Below are positions 9,017 to 18,418 of a DNA stretch of 50,548 nt, one piece after another. The stretch lies in the NCBI GenBank assembly GCA_012719125.1, contig JAAYAY010000215.1, positions 1 through 50,548 of the forward strand. Direction: 5' to 3'. How positions within the stretch are numbered: position 1 is the first letter of the stretch; each line of letters begins with the position of its first letter. The position numbers and the translations under genes are program-made. A model generated the notes under the pieces. It did not search any database. It worked only from the letters and a program-made list of their open reading frames with translations, and was not told where the DNA came from. The DNA is from Planctomycetaceae bacterium. Lineage in GTDB: Bacteria; Planctomycetota; Planctomycetia; Pirellulales; Thermoguttaceae.

Positions 9017-10639
9017 ATGAGCGATTCGCCCAAGAAACGATGGGTCCGCCCAGCCACGGTCACGGTTGTGGGGATCGCTGCCTGCATTCTGGTCGGCGTT
9101 GTTGCTCGCCATGTTCTTCTGAAAGGCTCCGATGGACGCGAAGATACCGAGCGTACGGTTGGCGATCTCATGCCCATAGCGCTCGACACCAAGGCCGAGG
9201 AGCAGATTGTGGCGTTCTGCAGCGATTGCCACGCCTTGCCCGTCCCCGACTCCTTTCCTCGCGACCGGTGGCACCGCGAGGTGCAGCGGGCCTACGAGTT
9301 CTACGCACGTTCCGGGCGAGACGACCTCGATCCGCCCCCCATGGAATGGACCGTCGCGTACTATCGGGCTCGCGCGCCGGAGCGGCTCGTGTTTCCGACT
9401 CCCGTTGAAGCCGCCACCCAGTTGCCGGTCACTTTCAACGTCCAGAACCTGTCGCTGGGGCCGAGCGCCGACGTGCTGCCCGAAATCGCCCATTTGCGGT
9501 GGGCCAAGCTCGAAGCGGAGGCTCGCCCCGTTCTGCTGCTCTGCGACATGCGGTTCGGCTACGTGGCCGCGGTCGACCTGAAGGAAACGAGTTTTCAGCC
9601 CAGGGTGCTGACGCGGCTCGGCAACCCCTGCCACGTGGAGCCCTGCGATCTCGACGGCGACGGATTGACCGACCTGGTGGTAGCCGACCTGGGGTGTTTC
9701 CGCCCCGCCGATCACGACCGGGGCCAGGTCGTCTGGCTGCGGCGCCAGGAACCGGCGGGCACGTTCGAAGAGGTCGTCGTCGCCTCGGGGTTGGGCCGGG
9801 TGGCCGACGTGCGCCCCGCCGATTTCGACACCGACGGGGACCTCGACCTGATCGCGGCCGAATTCGGGCATTACCGGACCGGCAGCATCCGGCTGTTGCG
9901 AAACGTGGCTCCGCCCGGCGAGCGGCCCCGCTTCGAGTCCGAGACGATCGATTATCGGCCGGGGACCATCCACGTGCCGGTTCACGATTTCAACGGCGAC
10001 GGGTATCCGGATTTCGCCGCCTTGGTCAGTCAGGAATGGGAGCACGTCGAGCTGTTCATCAACCGTCAAGACGGGCACTTTCACCTCCAAAACCTCTGGG
10101 CCGGGCCCGATTTGACCTTCGGGTCCAGCGGCATCGAACTGGTCGATCTCGACCAGGACGGAGACATGGACGTTCTCTATACCAACGGCGATGCCTGGGA
10201 CAACATGTACATTGAGCCCTCTCACGGCATCCAATGGCTGGAGAATCTCGGCGGTCTCCAGTTCGCCTACCATCGTCTTACCGACATGCTCGGCGCGTAC
10301 CGCGCGCTGGCCGGCGATCTGGATCTCGACGGCGATCTCGACATCCTTACCGTCGCCTGGTTTCCTTCTCCGATCAGGCCGCCCGAGGTGGTAGAGACCG
10401 CCCCGATTTCAATCCTCTGCCTGGAACAGACGGAGCCGGGCCGGTTCATTCGCCACACGCTCGAAACAGGTTCTCCTTGCTACGCCACCATGGAGTTGGC
10501 CGATTTCGACGAAGACGGCGATCTGGACTTCGCCGTAGGGCCCGGCCCGGTCACTGCCAACGCACGCAAGGACACGCACTGCCTCAGTGTCTGGTGGAAC
10601 CAGGCCCGATCGCCGCAACATGCGACCAAAGAGGAGTGA
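9017..10639 (+). CDS. Membrane-anchored FG-GAP/VCBS-repeat protein with N-terminal CxxCH motif
   Basis: 540 aa. Short basic N-terminus, TM helix ~12-35, then CSDCH at residues 68-72 in a short cytochrome-c-like region (FCSDCHALPVPDSFPRDRWH). The rest is a beta-propeller of FG-GAP/VCBS repeats with calcium-loop consensus DxDxDGxxD: CDLDGDGLTDLVV, ADFDTDGDLDLIA, HDFNGDGYPDFAA, VDLDQDGDMDVLY, GDLDLDGDLDILT and ADFDEDGDLDFAV. A Ca2+-binding, possibly adhesive or scaffold role outside the cell is inferred from the family. The haem motif may allow electron exchange with the dihaem neighbour. The start has GGAG about 10 nt upstream. Confidence 0.9.
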   Translation: MSDSPKKRWVRPATVTVVGIAACILVGVVARHVLLKGSDGREDTERTVGDLMPIALDTKAEEQIVAFCSDCHALPVPDSFPRDRWHREVQRAYEFYARSGRDDLDPPPMEWTVAYYRARAPERLVFPTPVEAATQLPVTFNVQNLSLGPSADVLPEIAHLRWAKLEAEARPVLLLCDMRFGYVAAVDLKETSFQPRVLTRLGNPCHVEPCDLDGDGLTDLVVADLGCFRPADHDRGQVVWLRRQEPAGTFEEVVVASGLGRVADVRPADFDTDGDLDLIAAEFGHYRTGSIRLLRNVAPPGERPRFESETIDYRPGTIHVPVHDFNGDGYPDFAALVSQEWEHVELFINRQDGHFHLQNLWAGPDLTFGSSGIELVDLDQDGDMDVLYTNGDAWDNMYIEPSHGIQWLENLGGLQFAYHRLTDMLGAYRALAGDLDLDGDLDILTVAWFPSPIRPPEVVETAPISILCLEQTEPGRFIRHTLETGSPCYATMELADFDEDGDLDFAVGPGPVTANARKDTHCLSVWWNQARSPQHATKEE

Positions 10640-10704
10640 CACTCGCGATTCACCCGGCCTCGTCGCCGAGAATCCACCTTCTTCGCCATGCAGGTTGCCG
10701 CGAC

Positions 10705-13587
10705 TCATTCTCCGGTCAGGTCCAGGGCCGAATCTTGCTCTAGTTCGAGGTATCTCACGACACCGTCTCGCCAGTAGTGGAGCTTGACTTTCAGCGTCTT
10801 CTCCTTGCCGGGGGCCGCGTCGCCGAACAGTTCGGCGTAGGGACCGAGCGGCGCGACGAGGCGATTGTGGAATCTCGCCTGCACCTCTTCCGTCACATCG
10901 GTCTGTGCAGGGGCCCGCTGCACGTTGGTGTACGCCCGGACCTTCAAGGCGGTTGCGTCACAGGTGTGGGAACCGGCGTTGTGCAGGACGAAATCGACAT
11001 GCTTCCCAATCTCGCCGGGTTGCAGCCGCACAACGAACTCGGCAGAGCCGCACTTGCCGACCGTGACGTCCCTGGTGTTGAACGTACCGAGCACCTCGTG
11101 CCGCGTGGCGTCGTTCCAGCGGATCACGCGGAGTTCGACGCCGTTGCCCAGATTCGAGAACAGCGTGCCGCATAGCGTCAAGTCTTTCTGCTTCAGTTCG
11201 GCCGAAGGCGTCCAGCGGAAGACGTTGTAGCACGCCGTGTCGGAAATCGGGTGCGTGTAGAGAAACTCCTCTCGCTCGGGGGCAGAGAGCACCTGGTCGA
11301 ACATCTTCTCGGTATAGTGATTCCGCCAGGCCTCCTCCTGCCGATCGCTGGGCGCGTAGTCCGACACGAAACCGAGTTGATCGCCCTGATTCTCCAGCCC
11401 GTAGGCGTAGCCCAGGGGCGAGCCAAAGGCCTTGAACTGCGAGCCGAGGGGTTGCGTATCCTCGGCCGCAGCCGTCGATAGCAGCCCGCCGTTCTTGCAG
11501 TTGTAGAACGCCCACTGTCCGCCCGTGGCGTCGGGGAACTCTGCCGGGACGCCGGTCTTGCCGCCCGGGTTGACGTAGTCCGCGGCCAGATCTGAAACCA
11601 GATCGCCCCGGATCTCGAAGATCGCCTCGAGGTCGCCGGTCGCCTTGGGGCCGTAGAAGGCCTTCAAGACGTGGGCGTTGACGAACTCGTTGGGCCACGA
11701 CACGATTTCATCGTCGGCCAGACGTACGGGCGCCGTGTCGTCCAGGTCCGGCACGCAGAAGTAGACGTCCTGGCCGCTGGGGTCGATGAATTCGGTCAGG
11801 GCGACGTCGACCTTCTCGCCGGTGCAATCCGGGGTCAGCCAGGCCTTGGCAACGACCTTCAAACCGCCGGGGCGAATCGAGTCGTCCCTTGCCGGTTCGG
11901 CGAGCGAAGCCGGATCGATCACGAGGTTGCGAGGTTCGGGGCATTTCGCGATTAGTTCGGCGTTCTGGTCCTTGCCGATGCAATAGACGATCGGCCCGCG
12001 GAGAAGAGCCACGCGGCCGTCCTGCACTGCCCGGCCTCGCAGCAGTCGCCAAGCCATGGGCATCGAGATCCGTACCACGTCGCCGTCGTTCCACGTTCGA
12101 TTGAGCACGAAGCGGCCGAGCTGTTGTTTCAGTGGGTCGATGGTTGCCGGGGCTTCGTCGTTCACGCGGACCGTGATCTTCTCGCACCATCGCGGCGTGC
12201 GGAACTGGAAGGAAAACGCAACCGGATTCTGTGTCGCAAAGGTCAGTTTCACGTCGCCGTCGTTCGGATAAGCGGTTTCCTGCACGATCGTGACAGTCAG
12301 TCCCTTCACGTCGAACGTCTTCTTCGAGTTGGCGAACAGATTCAAGGCGATTCCGCCCTCCGGCGTGCGGTAATAGACCTTCTGCGGCAACTCGGCCACC
12401 GCGCGGCGGTAGTTTCCGCAGCAGCAGAAGTAGTCGCGGGTGTCGTACCGGCGGTTGCCGGTGAACGGCGTGAAGTAGCGGATCCAGCGCCCGTCCGGCG
12501 AGTTGGCCGCCAGCAAGGCGTTATAGATGGTCCGTTCCAGCAGATCGCCGTAGCGCATGTCGCCTTCCAGCCGCATGAGGCTGTCGATCCAGCGCAGCAC
12601 GTAGGCGGTGACGCACGATTCGCCGATCGCCCCGCGCCCGTTCTGATTGTAGGTGAAATGTTCACCTTCGGAACAGGAGCCGGTAACCAGCATGCCCCCC
12701 TCGCCCTTCTTGAGCAGTTCGTTCCGCATGAACTGGCTCATGCCGAGGAGATGCTCCTCGCCGGTCAGGCGGTACAACTCGGTCTGGGCATAGCAGCGGG
12801 CGAGCATGACGTAGACGTGGCAGGGGCGGCGGCTGAAGTCCTGCTCCCAAGTGCGCAGCGACGCCAGTTGAATCTCGCCACGGTTGTTTCCGTGGGGCAC
12901 GTCGGCGGCGAAATCGAGGTAGCGATTGTCGCCCGTCACGCGATACAGCTCCAGCATCCCCTCCGGCAGGCCGGCGGTGCAGATCTGGCCGGCGTCGTAG
13001 CACGGGTTCTGGGGCGTGGGAAACGTCTTGAGGATGTAGTCACCCATGATTCTGGCGTTGGCCAGGGACTGGGGATTGCCCGTGCAGCGATAGTTCCGCA
13101 CGAAGGCCAGGTTGATGTATTCCTGCTCGTGAAGGATCCAGTTGATATGGTCCTGGCGGTTCTCCGGCTCGACGTTCCAGAAGCCGAGGTAGCCGTCGGC
13201 GTCGCGCGACTTCACCAGTTCGTCGACGAGGTACTGAGTCCGCCGGGCGACTTTCGGATCGCCCGTGTAGGCGGCGAAGAGGCTGCCGGCGTCGATGACC
13301 TTGCCGACGCCGTAATAGACGTGGCTGCGGTCGCCGCGGTCCGTGCGGTGGCGAAAGTGATCGAGCCATTTTCCGTCCAGATCGACGACCATGTAGTTCC
13401 GGTAGATCAGGTTCGTGATGCGGCGACCGAGTTCTCCGCCAAGCTCCTCCTGGTTGAGCGTTACGCGGCAGAGCTTGTCCGGCACATGGGGCTTGACCGC
13501 GTCGAGAGGAACCTGGCAAGGCGGATTGGCCTGGAGCGAGGCAGACAGCAACAGGGAACAGAAGATCGTAAACAGGGTTGTCTTCAT
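10705..13587 (-). CDS. Secreted GH127 (DUF1680) beta-L-arabinofuranosidase-like glycosidase
   Basis: 960 aa with a signal peptide (MKTTLFTIFCSLLLSASLQA). The (alpha/alpha)6 catalytic domain has family landmarks: GESC at E323/C325 and DYFCCCGN at C388-C390. In the characterised Bifidobacterium enzyme HypBA1, a Glu and three Cys at these places bind zinc, and one Cys is the nucleophile. Substrate may be beta-L-arabinofuranosyl or a related branched glycan. The protein is longer than typical GH127 enzymes (~650 aa). The extra ~300 C-terminal residues look beta-rich and I do not recognise them. It is co-oriented with the hydrolase at 13735-14904 upstream. Confidence 0.9.
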   Translation of the reverse strand: MKTTLFTIFCSLLLSASLQANPPCQVPLDAVKPHVPDKLCRVTLNQEELGGELGRRITNLIYRNYMVVDLDGKWLDHFRHRTDRGDRSHVYYGVGKVIDAGSLFAAYTGDPKVARRTQYLVDELVKSRDADGYLGFWNVEPENRQDHINWILHEQEYINLAFVRNYRCTGNPQSLANARIMGDYILKTFPTPQNPCYDAGQICTAGLPEGMLELYRVTGDNRYLDFAADVPHGNNRGEIQLASLRTWEQDFSRRPCHVYVMLARCYAQTELYRLTGEEHLLGMSQFMRNELLKKGEGGMLVTGSCSEGEHFTYNQNGRGAIGESCVTAYVLRWIDSLMRLEGDMRYGDLLERTIYNALLAANSPDGRWIRYFTPFTGNRRYDTRDYFCCCGNYRRAVAELPQKVYYRTPEGGIALNLFANSKKTFDVKGLTVTIVQETAYPNDGDVKLTFATQNPVAFSFQFRTPRWCEKITVRVNDEAPATIDPLKQQLGRFVLNRTWNDGDVVRISMPMAWRLLRGRAVQDGRVALLRGPIVYCIGKDQNAELIAKCPEPRNLVIDPASLAEPARDDSIRPGGLKVVAKAWLTPDCTGEKVDVALTEFIDPSGQDVYFCVPDLDDTAPVRLADDEIVSWPNEFVNAHVLKAFYGPKATGDLEAIFEIRGDLVSDLAADYVNPGGKTGVPAEFPDATGGQWAFYNCKNGGLLSTAAAEDTQPLGSQFKAFGSPLGYAYGLENQGDQLGFVSDYAPSDRQEEAWRNHYTEKMFDQVLSAPEREEFLYTHPISDTACYNVFRWTPSAELKQKDLTLCGTLFSNLGNGVELRVIRWNDATRHEVLGTFNTRDVTVGKCGSAEFVVRLQPGEIGKHVDFVLHNAGSHTCDATALKVRAYTNVQRAPAQTDVTEEVQARFHNRLVAPLGPYAELFGDAAPGKEKTLKVKLHYWRDGVVRYLELEQDSALDLTGE

Positions 13588-13662
13588 TGTTTGACTCCGA
13601 GAATTGCTGTTGCCGGCCTTAACGCCGTGTCGTTTACCGAGTCGGATCTACAAGTGTTGTTG

Positions 13663-13698
13663 TTCGCTCCGCGAACAAGCACCTTTTCGCGGAGCGAA
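13663..13698. repeat. Palindromic hairpin between GH127 and hydrolase genes
   Basis: Perfect 12-bp inverted repeat TTCGCTCCGCGA / TCGCGGAGCGAA with a 12-nt spacer. It lies just past the leftward hydrolase stop. On the transcribed (minus) strand no T-run follows, so it is either a weak terminator or a dispersed palindromic repeat. Confidence 0.5.
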
Positions 13699-13734
13699 AA
13701 ACGACTATTTGCGACTGCAACTATCTGTCCGGTC

Positions 13735-14904
13735 CTACTTCACCACTGTGTCGCACGCCAAACGAAGGTACTGTTCGTATTCCCAGTTCCCGCTGCCGCC
13801 GGTTTGGCGAGTGATCACCAGGTCGAGGCTGGGGACGAAGGCGATCAGTTGTCCGCCGGAGCCGGGTTTGAATCGGGCGTCCTGCGGTATGCGTTCGCCC
13901 CGTCCGCCGTTCAGCCGTGCGGGCAATTCCCAGCCGTGCGAGAACGACTCCGCGGCACGGTTGAATCGCAATTCGGGTTCCTTGACGTCGTGGGTGGGGG
14001 CCGCCGTTTCGTCGACGAACCATTTGGGCACGACCTGCTTGTCTTGCCACCGCCCGCCGCGGAGCATGCAATAGGCAATTCTCGCCAGATCGCGGGCGGG
14101 CATGCCCAGACCGTGCGACGGGTGACGGCCGTAGCGCGTTTTGCCGTCCGGGCCGCCGCCGTCGAAGTACTCGAACGTCCAGTGTTCGACCCCGATCGGT
14201 TTGAAGAGGGTTTCGACGGCAAACTCGTCATAAGGCCTGCCGGTCACGTTCTCGCAGACCAGCGAGGCGTGGTAGAGAGCGAAGGACGAGTAGCCGCATT
14301 TCGTTCCCGGATCGAAGGCCAGGCGGGCCGTCAGGGGGTCGCCGTCGTGGCCCAGCACGTGTTGCCACGGCCCCCGGTTTCTTGCCCCGGTGGCCTCCGG
14401 CGTGATCCCCGAGGTGTGGTTGAGAAGCTGTTTGACCGTGATGCTCGCCTTGCGAGCGTCGCTCAGCGGCTGGGCCTGGGGAATGAAGTCGAACGCCCGG
14501 TCGTCGAACGTCATCTTCCGTGGCGTCAATCTCTGCCGGCTTCTTTCGGCGGCGATTCCAAGAACGGTTGCGCAGACCGCCTTGGAGACCGAGGCCACGC
14601 GGCGGGCGTCGGTTTTCGCACTGTTACCCCGCTCGACTTCGAGCACGATATACCCGCGGCGAACGACCACGGCTGCGAAGTCGCGGTTATCGCTCTTCCG
14701 CAACCATTCCTTCAGAGCGTCCAGCTTGGACGGGTCCATCCCGGCGACGCGGCGGACGTCTTCACGGTTGTCCAACGTTCGCCACCCTCCGGCCGATTCC
14801 GGCGGGGGGTAGTAATTGTCGCTGGCACCGGCACGGAACTCCTCGGCGGGGATCTGGCAGAGGACGGCGATACTCACGAGTGCCCAGCACGCTAGCCTGG
14901 TCAT
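13735..14904 (-). CDS. Exported class C beta-lactamase-family serine hydrolase
   Basis: 389 aa with an N-terminal signal (MTRLACWALVSIAVLCQIPA). It has the serine beta-lactamase/penicillin-binding-like SxxK box, S105-V-S-K108, and a Y205-S-S motif in place of YxN. The C-terminal part has GSGGQLIAFVPSLDLVITRQTGG, typical of the family. Such proteins in planctomycetes are usually esterases or D-aminopeptidase-like enzymes rather than antibiotic resistance determinants. It lies upstream of the GH127 gene on the same strand, 147 bp apart. Confidence 0.88.
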   Translation of the reverse strand: MTRLACWALVSIAVLCQIPAEEFRAGASDNYYPPPESAGGWRTLDNREDVRRVAGMDPSKLDALKEWLRKSDNRDFAAVVVRRGYIVLEVERGNSAKTDARRVASVSKAVCATVLGIAAERSRQRLTPRKMTFDDRAFDFIPQAQPLSDARKASITVKQLLNHTSGITPEATGARNRGPWQHVLGHDGDPLTARLAFDPGTKCGYSSFALYHASLVCENVTGRPYDEFAVETLFKPIGVEHWTFEYFDGGGPDGKTRYGRHPSHGLGMPARDLARIAYCMLRGGRWQDKQVVPKWFVDETAAPTHDVKEPELRFNRAAESFSHGWELPARLNGGRGERIPQDARFKPGSGGQLIAFVPSLDLVITRQTGGSGNWEYEQYLRLACDTVVK

Positions 14905-15146
14905 GACAATCTGCTCTGTTTTGGGGGTGAATCGTCGCTACGTGTTTCGTGCCGACGGGTCGGGCCGAATCTGCGGCGCAGGGCATCTTAGCAGAGGTTG
15001 GAGGGGCCTTTCAACTTGGCAGGGCGTCCGTGGTTCGGCGACTGAGGGACGACGGGGAAGGCAATCTGACAAGGGAATTCTTGGTGAGAAATGGACACCG
15101 TTGGTGAACGTTTATGGACGGTGATGATGGGGATGGCAGAGTGAAC

Positions 15147-15701
15147 TTACCCACCCAGCCATTCATCGATTCTCTGATTGAGGTGATCCACCAGGAGCCG
15201 GGCGTGGGCGAGGGGCTGATCCTTGCCGATGAGGCCGTTGTCCTCGCGGTCGTAGAAGAACTGCGGAATCCCGCAGAAGGCGCGGTGGATGAAGACGTTG
15301 AGAATGTCCGGGTCGACGCGATGGTCGAGCGTCCAGCGGTAGGCCGGGATGTAGATCTTCCGCCGCGCGTCGACCAATCCGAGCAAGCGTTTCGAGTTTC
15401 CGAACTTGTGTCCGCTGGGCGTGCCGGCTCGCTTGCGGCCACGGCCCTCGAAGAAACGAGGGGCCGTCTTGCCGCGAATGACCTTGAGCCCTTGCCAGAT
15501 CCCTTCGACGGAATCGGCCGTCCGGTCAGGCATCCCGGGGACCGGGATCCCGCCGTGCGGATAATCCGGACAGAATTGGTCCAGCGGCGGGGCGGCCGCG
15601 TTGCTCACGTCGATCCACACAACTCCTGACGGTGGAGACGCTCTCAGCACCTCGGCGTAGGGCAGGAATCGACATCTGGCCAACCTGCGGATCCGGGCCA
15701 T
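15147..15701 (-). CDS. Conserved hypothetical protein (possible DUF6939 family)
   Basis: 184 aa, no signal or TM. The pattern YPHGGIPVPG ... SVEGIWQGLKV resembles a small bacterial family that I recall as DUF6939; I could not check this. It contains many conserved-looking aromatic and basic residues (IYIPAYRW, QFFYDRE). No catalytic motif is recognised. There is no clear Shine-Dalgarno, and an 80-bp palindromic element lies just upstream. It is the last leftward gene of the dnaG-rpoD block. Confidence 0.7.
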   Translation of the reverse strand: MARIRRLARCRFLPYAEVLRASPPSGVVWIDVSNAAAPPLDQFCPDYPHGGIPVPGMPDRTADSVEGIWQGLKVIRGKTAPRFFEGRGRKRAGTPSGHKFGNSKRLLGLVDARRKIYIPAYRWTLDHRVDPDILNVFIHRAFCGIPQFFYDREDNGLIGKDQPLAHARLLVDHLNQRIDEWLGG

Positions 15702-15715
15702 GGGTTCGCCGGCCT

Positions 15716-15795
15716 GTAGGTGCCGTGCGCCGCACGGCTCCTGAATCTCCGAGCAATACTCCGCTTCAAGGACCCGTGCGGCGCCCGGGACCTAC
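15716..15795. repeat. 80-bp palindromic repeat element
   Basis: The arm starting GTAGGTGCCGTGCGCCGCAC (15716 on) pairs imperfectly with the arm ending at 15795, whose reverse complement starts GTAGGTCCCGGGCGCCGCAC. The arms are about 30 bp and flank an AT-richer centre. A half-copy (…GCTCCTGAATCT) is found at 36569-36604, so this is a dispersed repeat. Confidence 0.65.
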
Positions 15796-15809
15796 CTCTC
15801 AACGAAGCG

Positions 15810-16535
15810 CTAAAACGTGTACTCTTCCGGCAGATAGAGCAGCCGGCCGCACGACAGGCAGGTGACCGGCTTGCCCATCATCAGCTCGTTGATGCGATTG
15901 ATCGGGATCTGGCGATTGCAGCCGCTGCAATAGTGGCCTTCGACCAGCGACAAGGCGTCTTCGCCTCGGCTGCGAACCAGGCGATTGTAAGACTCTTTGA
16001 ACTCGCCGGGCAGTCCTTGCTCCACTTCCTTCATTTCCGCCTGCAATCGTTCGACATCCTCCTGGATGCCGGGGCGTTCTGCGGCAACAGCCTCCTTGGC
16101 CTTGGCAGCGTCTTCCTTGCCTTTGGCCAGTGCCTGCTCCGCCGCCACCACCCTCGCGGCCAGTTCGTCGACCTTTTCCATCCCTTCGAGAATCTCGTCG
16201 GCCAGCACGCTGTTGGCCATGCTGTCTGCCGCAATCTGATCTTTGAGGGCCTGGTACTCCCGGTTGTCGGACGCCTGGATCAATTGGCTCTCGCGCTTCT
16301 TGACGGCGGCTTCGCTCGTGCTCAACTGCAACTGCTTCTGATCGGTCGACACGCGAAGCTTCTGATGTTCGGCCTTGGTGTCGTCGTAGGCCTTCTGCAG
16401 CTTGGCCACCGACGCCTCGTGGGCCTTGATCAGCCGGGGCCCGCGAGCCAGCCGGCCTTTCAAGTCGTTCAACTGGCGGTGAATCCGGTGGAGGGTGCGC
16501 AGGGCTTCTGCAATCTCGTTCGTGTGTGATGCCAT
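15810..16535 (-). CDS. Coiled-coil protein with C4 zinc ribbon (CT398-like, zf-RING_7)
   Basis: 241 aa. Residues ~10-180 form a long heptad-rich coiled coil. The C-terminus is a zinc ribbon, CSGCN ... CLSCG, with four Cys as ligands. The arrangement matches the CT398/PF02591 family, which is found in many bacteria; roles suggested for relatives include links to secretion and flagella, not proven. It lies 80 bp downstream of rpoD but after a terminator, so it probably has its own promoter. Confidence 0.88.
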   Translation of the reverse strand: MASHTNEIAEALRTLHRIHRQLNDLKGRLARGPRLIKAHEASVAKLQKAYDDTKAEHQKLRVSTDQKQLQLSTSEAAVKKRESQLIQASDNREYQALKDQIAADSMANSVLADEILEGMEKVDELAARVVAAEQALAKGKEDAAKAKEAVAAERPGIQEDVERLQAEMKEVEQGLPGEFKESYNRLVRSRGEDALSLVEGHYCSGCNRQIPINRINELMMGKPVTCLSCGRLLYLPEEYTF

Positions 16536-16570
16536 CTTGCGTCAGTTTGTGTTGGATTCCTGAGTATCAA

Positions 16571-16602
16571 CAAAAAAAGCCGCCGGTTGTTGGACCGGCG
16601 GC
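16571..16602 (-). terminator. Rho-independent terminator of rpoD
   Basis: On the minus strand GCCGCCGGT-ccaaca-ACCGGCGGC is followed by seven T (AAAAAAA at 16572-16578 on the plus strand). The stem has 9 bp. It lies 14 nt after the rpoD stop. Confidence 0.9.
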
Positions 16603-16615
16603 TTGACGTTTCGCG

Positions 16616-18307
<1,692 letters not shown>

Positions 18308-18418
18308 CGTATTCTCCTTCCACGCCTGCCATGGCGCGCTGGATCCATCACTATGAGACGCAGCAGTGTGCCGCCTGCGGGGGGTGCCCGCCGCTGCGTT
18401 TGGCCCGAAACAAGGCCC

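Noticed and set aside
12124-14895. 923-aa rightward open frame antisense to the GH127 and hydrolase genes
   Set aside because: Both strands are open because of high-GC codon bias. The leftward genes carry signal peptides and family motifs; the antisense frame has none and no ribosome binding site.
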